Assembly: GCA_026545225.1 (NCBI GenBank)
Contig: CM048845.1
Location: 32,788,501 to 32,852,500, forward strand
DNA from: Cornus controversa
Lineage: Eukaryota; Streptophyta; Magnoliopsida; Cornales; Cornaceae
Reading direction: 5' to 3'
DNA length: 64,000 nucleotides
Shown here: positions 22,742 to 31,561 of the stretch, one piece after another
Layout of the letters: each line of letters starts with the position of its first letter
How positions within the stretch are numbered: position 1 is the stretch's first letter
The notes under the pieces: model-generated
The model's database searches: none
What the model was told of the DNA's origin: nothing
What the model saw: the letters and a program-made list of their open reading frames with translations, nothing else
Position numbers and translations under genes: made by a program

Positions 22742-24892
22742 TTCAAAAATATCTTTCCCGGTCGACCCTTGGCGATAGAGACTCAACAGGCTCCAACAGG
22801 GGGGATCGATCGCCCCTCCCAAGGGGGATCTATCACCCCTCGAATTTTTTATTAAACTGTCCAGCAGGCTGGGGGATTGATCGCCTACCCCAAGGGGGAT
22901 CGATCGCCCCAGCCCCTAAAGGCCCAATCTGATCTGTTTTGCTATTTTTGCTCCCACATGACGCCTTATATGCTCCCATTTGAAAATGCAGCACTTTGGT
23001 GTTTATTTGTGCCTCTCCTACATCAATATACACTAAAAAATCTTTCACTTTTATTGCCATACACCTACTTGATCATGATCATTCGTCACCATCATCATCA
23101 ATTCTAACTTTTTCTTCTCTATTATTATTAAAGTCTTAACTTTTTTCATATTTCCATCTTCACAAGAGGTATGAATTAATTGTGAAAGTGAGGAGATTTC
23201 TTTGAGGGGTTTTGTGCTACAAGATTAGGGGAGGACATTGCACATTGACTTTGGACTAGTTGGTTGATTATGATGCACCATTCCGACTATGACGTAGATG
23301 CTCCAGCATCACCTTGTCCTTGATTTTTTGGAGGTAACTATCTTTTGTACTTTTATTTTTGTTTTCTTTATTTTATTTTTCATATTGTTTATTTTTCTCT
23401 TTTTCTTCAGTTAAAAAAAATTCCATTTCATATTTATTTTCACCCATATTATTTCACTTGATTTTTGGGATATAGTGGTTTGTTTTGACAGGTTATTGCA
23501 TCCAAGTTTGGGGGTGTGCTTGCATTGCCTTCATACTATTGGTTTGCTATATTTTCTCGCCACTACCTCATGATCATGGTAGCATCGTTCTTAATCTTCT
23601 TTATGCTTTTATTGGGTGTAATGTACAGTTTAAGTTTGGGGGTGAGGCGATGCCTTATTTTTGTGCTTTATTGCATATGGGGGAAATTTTTGTAAAATTC
23701 TTCTTTTTTTAGGATTTTTGTTTATTTTATTTTCTTAATTTATTTTATTTATTTTCTGTTGTTTTATTTTTAGATAGAATATTTTTACATTATTCAAGGG
23801 ATTAATACCCTATGTAGGTGCGTAACTTGCAATTTTTGAGTATATTTTAAAATTTTGAAAATTGTAGTTTAAATTAAGTGGTTTCAATCATGGTTTGCAT
23901 TGATATGCCTTGGGGTAATTGGTTTTAGTTTCCTCACATGCACAAACACACTAGCATAATCTTGTGAGGTATAAACTTTGATTTCGAGTTATTGAGTTAC
24001 ATATGCTTAAGATTAATTAGTATCTCTTGAGAATGAGTACCAATGATGTGTTTACTTGACTTCAATGAAATGAAAAAAAGAGAAAAAGAAAAAAAAATAA
24101 TATGTGTTGAATAGCAAATCAATTTAATCCTTTTCATGAGTAACCAGGCCTCTATGCCTCAGGAAGTACGGAGTGTTCCCGTCAAAAGTGAAAGGGTGAG
24201 AAAAGATGAGCATTGGTTGTCTTGATTTGTGGCCTGACTGATTTGAGTAATTAGGTTCTTCGGGGTGCCTTAACACCTAGTACCTTAAAGCCATCTGATT
24301 TTGGAGTCACTGACTGAAAGCTTGCTACATGGATCTTTCAGAAAGCTTAATAGATCAAGACATTGCACAACCAATAAAGCAATGAAAAAAATGGAAAAAA
24401 AGTCATGTATTCATGTTTGGAAGTATGATTTCAATAAGGGGAGCTAGTGAGTTGAAGGGGTATGTGCCTTAATATATTCGGAGCTGGGTTATGTTACATG
24501 AGGTGATTGCTAGTTCACTTTTCACGAGGGAACTAGAGTTGGTTATTTTGAGATATGTTGAGGTAAATTATGCATGGGGGACCATTGATTTGAATTGTGG
24601 AATTTGAAAGTTTGAAATTATTCTTGAATGCAAGTTTGTAACTATGTATTGTAATCTTCTTTTTGATTAATGTTTAAACAAAATTTTGAATGTTTGTGGG
24701 TATCATTTTTGGAAACCCTCACGAGACTATACTCGTCCACTAGGGGGAACCTAGGGGTTTAAAGGCTTGTTGCATATGCTAAATGCAATCGTTTTTCCCA
24801 CGAAATGGGAGTTTGGGTAGTTTAGTTAGTATTTGTTAGTTTCATTTGTTTTAGTTTTATTTTATTCTATTGTTAAGGGACTAGCAATATGT
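22742..24892 (+). other. 3' non-coding region of element 4; ORF2 lost
   Basis: Positions 22800-22912 hold GGGGATCGATCGCCCC-type palindromes. Where element 3 has its ~407-codon ORF2, element 4 keeps only a short tail (near 23270-23320, ending DAPASPCP-stop, similar to the DAQSPPHP end in element 3). Beyond it are two extra AAGTTTGGGGGTG tracts (about 23504 and 23632), the conserved block at 24230-24370 and the three-way-junction candidate at 24713-24760. The hairpin found in elements 3 and B has lost about 11 bp here (near 23620). No gene. Confidence 0.6.
24713..24760 (+). ncRNA. Candidate three-way-junction RNA fold (element 4 copy)
   Basis: The outer stem is AAACCC (24713-24718) with GGGTTT (24755-24760). 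Hairpin 1 is ACGAG/CTCGT (24721-24725, 24732-24736) with loop ACTATA. Hairpin 2 is CTAGG/CCTAG (24740-24744, 24750-24754) with loop GGGAA. All 16 pairs are perfect. It lies about 130 bp upstream of the polypurine tract. Confidence 0.5.
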
Positions 24893-24905
24893 AAGTTTGG
24901 GGGTA
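24893..24905 (+). promoter_or_regulatory. Polypurine tract of element 4
   Basis: AAGTTTGGGGGTA ends directly at the LTR start TGATCGG at 24906. Confidence 0.8.
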
Positions 24906-26376
24906 TGATCGGTATCGAATGTTGTGCATTCTAGCTTCTTAATTTGCATATTTTATTATTTTAGTGATAGATTATTTTGTTATTTTACTTCATTTTAGTG
25001 TTTTCTGTATTTTCAAGGCCTTAATGATTATTTCATTTAAAACCATGATTTTGGACTTTTAAAGATGACATCCAAGATGGTTAGATGAAGCCTACATCAA
25101 GTGGATTCATTCAACTCCATATTTTAACTCAAAACAGCCCAAGGAAGAGGCCCAAGAGAATTATAACTACTAAAGGGTATTTCGGGCCTGGAATCCAATT
25201 TTACGCGTAATACAATTTTAATCCCATTTAGGAAAACGGGTCATAACTCTTATTTACAAGCATCAAATTGACTCAATTCCTCGTTAGGTTAAACGAAATT
25301 TGATTCTGGACACTTTTGTATTTCACGTAAATTTCGTGAATCAGACTTCTACTAGGTGAAACTTTGGGCCGAAAGTCAGTAGAAAAACCCACCTGATTAG
25401 GGGCTGCGGGAAACCCTAATTGTCTCCTAATTAGGTGGGGATTCTTCATATTCTCTTGGCTATTAAAAGTGACTAATTGGGGTTGTCTTGGGGAAGCTTG
25501 ACAGCAGCTTTGAAGAGCTTTTGGAGTGGAGAATCATTGAACAAGGCGTAACAATACTTCTATGGAGATGATGTCTTTTTCCTCAACCGTTGAAGCTTCT
25601 TCTTCTACCATGAGCGGCTAGTTCAGCCACCAGGGTTTTAATGTAGCCCTAACTAAACATCACTGGTTTGATTGTTCTAATTATTGGGAATTTTTGTATT
25701 TATTCATAGATTGTGTGATTTAGAGGATTCTTTTTATCGAATTGAGTAATAAAAATCTTATAAATTTAGTTTCAATGATTTCTTATCTTGTCTTAGGTAC
25801 TTGATTGTTGTTATTGAACTCGTCCCTCTTATTTTCTGTGATCATGAGAGTGATTGTTACACAATAGTTTTCATTAAATATATCATTAAAAGCTTTGATG
25901 GATTATGCCTAGAGAAGATGGACCATACTGCACCCTAGATTAGAGTAGTTAGGCAGATGGCCCATGCCAATCGAAGATAGTCTATGACTTAGCCTTAATC
26001 ATATGTTATCTTCTTGATGGATGAAGATGAGCTTGTAGCCACCGACACCACTTATGCATGATATAATTTTCCATAATTAGTTCAATTGGCCATTGATTGT
26101 GAAATTAGTGGTGAAATCAATAACCCTAGATTTATCTTATATTCTCTACACTCAATAGTTTTTCTTGCTTTTGTTCAATTGCTTCATTAGTTAATTTAGA
26201 ATTAAAATTCAGAGTTCTTTTCTTTTAAATTTAATTGGAATTAATTTCGTATATCCAACTCAGTCAGACCACAGTCCCTGAGGTTCGACACCCCTTTCGA
26301 TAGCCCTATTCTACAAAGAATTCGTTCTATTGCGAAGTGTGGTAATTTTAATTGAGATGCACGCACACAAGAATCA
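24906..26376 (+). repeat. Complete 3' LTR of element 4 (family 2), 1471 bp
   Basis: It starts TGATCGGTATCG and ends ACACAAGAATCA. It is recognised by the polypurine tract on its left and by partial inverted copies at 7855-8255 and 17794-18532. It shares no detailed similarity with family 1 beyond the opening TGAT. Confidence 0.85.
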
Positions 26377-27453
26377 GATAGGTTTCAGTGCGAATCACAG
26401 AATGATGCTTGAGTTTCTTCAAAGTTAGGCTTTAGTGCGAATCACAAAATGATGTTTGAATTTTTTCAAAGATAGGCTTCAGTGCGAATAATTCTGAATG
26501 TAGCTTCCAAGGTCTTGTAAATAACTGCTCTTACTAGGAATCTCTTTCTTAACTATTCAAGCTTCCATTTAGCTTGGTACATTCACTTTAAACAATTGTC
26601 TTGGCATTGTTTGTCTTGATACTTGTTCTTAAACACAAACACAACTGCAACTAGAGTAAAAGTTAGTAGCACAAGAAGTTTAAAAAATAGACAGCATAAG
26701 CACTATTTAAATATCGAAAACAACATTTTTAGAACAACAAATTAGCAATTCCAAATTAGCAAACAGTAATTCCAAATCAGCAGAGTTAATTACAAATCAG
26801 CAGAGTCAATTCTAAATCAGTAAGGTTAATTCTAAATCAGCATAGTCAATTCCAATTCAACTAGGGTAATTCCAAATCAGCAGAGTTAATTCCAAATCAG
26901 CAAATGTGGAATTCAAAATTCAAATGATTTCCAGGGAGTGTTTCCAGCAACAGGAATTCAATTGAAAATAACAATTTTAGAACTTGGAATTTCAGCAACA
27001 TTAGAAATCAGATTTCTGAACAAGAGGTTTTAGCAACATTAAAAACTAGATTTCAGAACTTGGAATTTCATTAACATTAAAAATAATAGATTATCTAAAC
27101 ACACACAAAATATAGATGAACATGATTCATAGCAATATATCAAGGATTTCATCAATTTAAGAACATATATCAGAAAATCATTATCACAGAATTTGAAAAT
27201 TCATCAACAGAGCTTTCAAAGAATAGATTTCATAGGAAAGATCAAAATAGATTGCAACATGAGATTTTAGAGATTCAAGAACACATAAATCAAAAATTCA
27301 AGATAACAGAATCATAGACTTAGGAATACATGAACCAAAAATTTTAGATAACAAAATCAATCCATAAAAGTGCACCTCTAATTTGTGTGTGTCAACAACA
27401 AAGCCTTAACTGGTGCGCCTGTGCATATGTGTGTCAACAAGAAAGCCTTAATT
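26377..27453 (-). repeat. Old LTR-like repeat, left part, with minisatellite
   Basis: No gene. Positions 26377-26500 contain a ~58-bp unit (TGCGAATCACAGAATGATG core) about three times. Positions 26745-26910 contain a ~20-bp unit (AATTCCAAATCAGCAGAGTT core) about eight times with variation. Much of the rest matches 52100-53300 (for example CACAACTGCAACTAGAGTA at both places). Element B interrupts this sequence. I take it as LTR or near-LTR sequence of an old element. Confidence 0.55.
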
Positions 27454-27458
27454 GTGTG

Positions 27459-28858
27459 TGATAAGTAATGAATATTGCATATTCAATGCCCTTAAATTAT
27501 ATAAATTAGTGTCTTAGTAATATTTATTTCATGTTTTTATTAATAATTTTAATCTTTTTAGGATTTCAGGTGGTTAAGGGTAATTATAATTAATAATGGT
27601 GCAATTGGGTTATAGATGGTGTTAGGCCTATTCACATTGAAGATTGGGCCAATTCAGGCCTAAAAAGTCTTGGACCTATTTTGGTATTCAGACCATATCT
27701 CTGTACACGATTGTCAAAACGACCCAAACTTCGCGTGGGTTGAAGGAAATTCAATTCTGCACAATTTCATATTTCACGAAAATTTCCTAAAACGGACGTT
27801 TTCATCAACTTTCTGCCCTATTTGCGCAGCTGCCACTTTTTGGGCGCAAATGCCACTTTGTGAGGAGCAAGTGCCATTCTCTTATGCGCACTTGCCACTT
27901 TGGTAAGGCCAGGTGTCCCGTTGGGTTGTTTTCGCAAAGTAAAAATGACAAAACGAAAAAAACTAGGGTATTCTGGAGGGAGAAGCAGAGAGAGATATAT
28001 AGAGGCGATTCGTGACGATACGGGCAAGACGACGACAACTTCATCATCGTTCAAGCCTGGACCTCCGATCATGAGCGGCTAAACACCATTCCGGGGAAGT
28101 GATGTAACCCTAACCTGTCTTTCAATGTTTTAGTTTGTATTTTAATTTGGGAATTATTTATTTTGTGCATTAATTGTATAACTAAGACATAAACAACAGC
28201 TGTGCTGTTAGTTTTAATTTGAATGAATTTATTGCATATTTAATTTTGTTCTTGTAGAATGAATGCAAGTTTGCAGTGATTTAGGTTTAGTCTTTTCAAC
28301 TTCTGTGATTTTGTTAAGACAGGTTATACAATAGTTTTCACATATCATTCAATTTAGAGTTTTTATAATTCGTGCTAAGCGAAGATAGGTTATCATATCA
28401 TTAGTTAATCAGATGTATAGGCCATGCTAAGCGAAGACGAGTTATGCTTAATTGTATGTTGAATGAATTCTCTTGATAGAATTGAATTTGGCTTGTAGCC
28501 ATTCTTTTCTGAATGCATAGATTAAACGTCCCAAATTAGTACAATTGTCATTGTCAGAAGGTTAGTGGTGAAGTCAATTCCCAGGACCCTCTATCTCCAG
28601 TATCCATCATTTATTTATGTTATTTAATTTCATCAACTTAATTTAAAAACAAAACAAATTCTCTTTCAATTAAATTAGACAAGATCTTGATAGCTTAACA
28701 ACACAACCAATGCAGTCTCTGTGGGTTCGACCCCTACTCACCACTTTACTAATTTTAGTAGAGTATTTGTAGGGTTTTATAAATTCTTTTTTTTGTCGAG
28801 GTGTAAAACAACGACGACACTATTACATAATATTTTATTGTGTTTTGCACGTCGAACA
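27459..28858 (+). repeat. 5' LTR of element B, 1400 bp
   Basis: It starts TGATAAGTAATG and ends CACGTCGAACA. It is nearly identical to 31562-32959: I count about five differences by eye, including a T-run length change. The target copy GTGTG (27454-27458) precedes it. Confidence 0.96.
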
Positions 28859-28861
28859 AAA

Positions 28862-28880
28862 TGGCGCCGTTGCCGGGGAT
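28862..28880 (+). promoter_or_regulatory. Primer binding site, tRNA-Asp type (element B)
   Basis: TGGCGCCGTTGCCGGGGAT is an uninterrupted match to the Athila-type tRNA-Asp site. It starts 3 bp after the LTR end. Confidence 0.95.
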
Positions 28881-29125
28881 TGCGGTCATGATTGCGTTGT
28901 TAAGTTTAAAGATTAAGTCTTGTTTAATTATAATTTAGGACTTGTATATATTCTATTTTTAATTTGTTTTAGGTGTTTTGTGTGTTTGAATATAGGTACA
29001 AGAGCTACTACACAAGTGGAAAGAAGTTGAAATTTCAGGACGTCTTGTGAGTTTTTGTATTTTAATTCATTCACTTATGTTTAGGATTGATAGTTTCTTT
29101 TAATTTTAATATATTTTTTTTAAAC

Positions 29126-30007
29126 ATGTCATTTAAGTATGAGTATCCTTCAGAGGCATGTTTTGATCAATTTGGTTGTGTTATGGAGAATGTGAGTGAA
29201 AATTCAATGGATGTGTCTAAAAAATTAGATATATTATCATGGAGATTGGACCAATTTATGCCCTTTAGTAATGCTACTCCTACTCACTCGTCCATACCAT
29301 ATGAGTCATGTGCATGTTGCTTTAGTCCTTTTCATCATGTGATAAATTGTCCTACTGCGGGACAATATTATGATTTTTATCCTGAATACACACATGAAAA
29401 TTTTTCTATACCGAGTGATGATCCATTTTATCATACTTATTCTCCGGTATTTGAGGACAAAGTTTTGGCTGCCCTTGGCAAACTTGATGAACAAATTGGC
29501 AAACATGAAGAACAAACTAAATTGTTAAATTCACATTCACAATCCATAGCTAGGCTAGAAGTTCAAATCGAGGAAATAACCAATGCTTTGAATTGTGAAG
29601 ATCAAGAGGAACTTCCAAGTCAGCCCATGACTAATATTGAACTCACACAACCAATTGAGTTAGACCATGCCCCCTTTGTGGAACCATTACTCATACCGGA
29701 CTCCAAAACATTACATGAAGAACTTAAGTGTGATCACTTAAGTCCTAATGAGAGTCCACTTTTTACCTTTGTTTTTGACTTGAGTAGTGACAAATTAGAC
29801 ATCAATGAGAAAATTAGTCAAGAACAAGTTAAAGGGTCATGTTTTCCTGAATTAGTCGAATTTTATTCGATTGATTCATTTTTCTTAAAGCCTCACATTG
29901 ATATAGATAATAGGTGCCTAAAAATTGTTTGGATTCCGGCACAAGAAAGTGAGGACAAAATAGGGGGGACACTCTTAGAGCTCCTCAAGAGATGTGGTAT
30001 AGGGTGA
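29126..30007 (+). CDS. Gag-like protein with zinc knuckle, no capsid (element B)
   Basis: Open frame of 293 codons from the ATG giving MSFKYEYPSEACFDQFG. An ATG 39 bp upstream is in frame but adds a hydrophobic tail unlike the family. Residues ~60-75 hold a CX2CX4HX4C zinc knuckle (CACCFSPFHHVINC), followed by the phrase SQSIARLEVQIEEITNALN, which matches the gag region after the knuckle in element A, and LPSQPM. The capsid domain present in elements A, 3 and 4 is missing, as are protease and pol. The C-terminus LLELLKRCGIG equals that of element 4. It is the only long undisturbed frame in the window, perhaps kept because the insertion is young. It probably binds RNA; whether it is made is unknown. 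Confidence 0.8.
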   Translation: MSFKYEYPSEACFDQFGCVMENVSENSMDVSKKLDILSWRLDQFMPFSNATPTHSSIPYESCACCFSPFHHVINCPTAGQYYDFYPEYTHENFSIPSDDPFYHTYSPVFEDKVLAALGKLDEQIGKHEEQTKLLNSHSQSIARLEVQIEEITNALNCEDQEELPSQPMTNIELTQPIELDHAPFVEPLLIPDSKTLHEELKCDHLSPNESPLFTFVFDLSSDKLDINEKISQEQVKGSCFPELVEFYSIDSFFLKPHIDIDNRCLKIVWIPAQESEDKIGGTLLELLKRCGIG

Positions 30008-30308
30008 ACCTTCCATCAAAAGTAGTAGTTAGGAAGTGTGTGTTTTTCTTTTCATTTATTTTTTTTCATTTTAATTATTATTTGTGTTTGTTTTTCATTT
30101 TGTTGCATTCTTTTTTATTTTATTTTTTTATTATTTTTTTTCCTTTTAATATACGTGGTGTGTAGTTGCATTTTTTATGACAGGTTCTTGCATCCAAATT
30201 TGGGGGGATGGCCAACCCTTATTCATGTGAATGCTTTGCCAAATTTTGACAATTCTACCACCACGGTAATATTGTTCTATCACTTACCATACGCTTTATA
30301 TTTTTGTT

Positions 30309-30328
30309 ACACATTGAGGACAATGTGT
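30309..30328 (+). ncRNA. Conserved hairpin with AGGA tetraloop (element B copy)
   Basis: The arms ACACATTG and CAATGTGT make a perfect 8-bp stem around AGGA, 5 nt upstream of AAGTTTGGGGGTA. Compared with the element 3 copy, the outer two base pairs differ on both sides and stay paired. Confidence 0.55.
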
Positions 30329-30742
30329 GATTCAAGTTTGGGGGTAAGGAAGAACACTTTTGTTTGTTTATTTATTTATTTATTTTAGGTTGTTTTATTT
30401 TTAGTTTAGATGTTTTAACACCAATCAAGAGTTTAATACTTTATGTAGGTTCTTGACTTGCAATTGTAGAGTATGTGTAAAATTTCTAGAAACTATGGTT
30501 TGAATGCAGTGGGTTAAGTCGTTATTTGCATTGACATGACTTGGAGTGGTTGACTCTAGTTCTTTTCACAATTCACACGCACACTAGTAGAGTCAGTGGG
30601 GTTTGTACTTGGCTTTGAGTATCAATTATGTGTGCTGAATATAAGTCGGTATCCCTTGAGAATAAACATTTTAAACATGCTATACTTAAAAAATATATAT
30701 ATAATAAAATAAAAATAAAAAAATAAAAATAAAAATAATAAT

Positions 30743-31063
30743 CCTATGGTTTGTGGCCGTTTTGGTTCGAGTTATTAGGTCCCTCGAGGTATCTTGAAAC
30801 CTGGTGCCCTAAAGCCATTTGGTTTGGGAGTCACAGGCTGAAAGCTCGCTACATGGACCAATTCGAAAGCCTAATAAACTTAGGCATTGCGTTATTGGTT
30901 AGTCTATGGTTTGTGGCCGTTTTGATTCGAGTTATTAGGTCCCTCGAGGTATCTTGAAACCTGGTGCCCTAAAGCCATTTGGTTTGGGAGTCACAGGCTG
31001 AAAGCTCGTTACATGGATCAATTCGAAAGCCTAATAAACCTGGGCATTGCACAACCATTTCAA
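30743..31063 (+). repeat. Tandem duplication of a conserved non-coding block
   Basis: Two copies of about 160 bp differ at a handful of positions. The block is single in element 4 (about 24230-24370) and in element 3 (about 10250-10400, minus strand). It is therefore a conserved unit of the 3' region that duplicated in B. Confidence 0.8.
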
Positions 31064-31389
31064 AAAAAAAAAAAAAATTGCATGTGTTCATGTTTTGAGT
31101 GATACATTCAATAAGGGGATCCAATAAATTGAAGGGACTTGTAATTGCCCACTCAAGGCCGAGTTAAACCACATTGATGAATGTTAGTTCATTTTTCACG
31201 AGGGGGCTAGAGTTGATTTCTTTGAGTTGTGTTGTTGTAAATTTTGTATGAGAACCATTGTTTTGAATTATGGGATTTAGGGATTTGAAAGTATTCTTCA
31301 ATGAAAGTCTTTTAACTGCATTTTGTACTCTTCGTCTTGATTAATGTTTGAAACAGGAATTTTGGTATGTTTGTGGGTAACATCTCTGG

Positions 31390-31437
31390 AAACCCTCACG
31401 AGACTTTACTCGTCCACTAGGGGTAACCTAGGGGTTT
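31390..31437 (+). ncRNA. Candidate three-way-junction RNA fold (element B copy)
   Basis: The outer stem is AAACCC (31390-31395) with GGGTTT (31432-31437). Hairpin 1 is ACGAG/CTCGT (31398-31402, 31409-31413) with loop ACTTTA. Hairpin 2 is CTAGG/CCTAG (31417-31421, 31427-31431) with loop GGTAA and stacks directly on the outer stem. Compared with element 4, only loop bases differ. It lies ~110 bp before the polypurine tract. Confidence 0.55.
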
Positions 31438-31548
31438 AAAAGGCTTGTTGCATATGCTAAATGCAATCGGATCTCCCACGAAAGAGGAAATAGTTTAGTT
31501 GTTTTACTTCATTTCTAGTTGTGTATTGCTAAGAGACTAGCAATATGT

Positions 31549-31561
31549 AAGTTTGGGGGTG
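31549..31561 (+). promoter_or_regulatory. Polypurine tract of element B
   Basis: AAGTTTGGGGGTG lies directly before the 3' LTR start at 31562. Confidence 0.92.

Larger units (their letters stand above)
18533..26376 (+). mobile_element. Athila-type non-autonomous derivative (element 4), 5'-truncated, head-to-head with element 3
   Basis: It begins inside gag with no LTR or PBS of its own. It carries gag and protease, lacks RT, RNase H, integrase and almost all of ORF2, and has a full 3' non-coding region, polypurine tract (24893-24905) and complete 3' LTR (24906-26376). GATAG follows the LTR, but no matching left target copy exists because the 5' end is gone. Together with element 3 it forms a large imperfect inverted repeat centred near 18533. 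Confidence 0.8.
30008..31548 (+). other. 3' non-coding region of element B with a ~160-bp tandem duplication
   Basis: No convincing gene; the frame at 30038-30388 is a T-rich hydrophobic run in non-coding sequence. Contents: G-rich tracts at ~30195-30207 and 30334-30346, the hairpin 30309-30328, an A-rich run near 30690-30745, a direct duplication (about 30743-30902 and 30903-31063, containing GCCATTTGGTTTGGGAGTC), and the three-way-junction candidate 31390-31437. Confidence 0.65.

Noticed and set aside
27670-28082. Frames of 60-84 codons repeated perfectly at 31772-32184
   Set aside because: They are duplicated only because the region is an LTR present twice. Identity reflects recent insertion, not selection on protein.
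30038-30388. Hydrophobic 116-codon frame that could suggest a membrane protein
   Set aside because: It is a T-rich non-coding stretch (Phe/Leu/Ile from TTT/TTA) downstream of the ORF of element B; the matching region of element 4 does not keep the frame.
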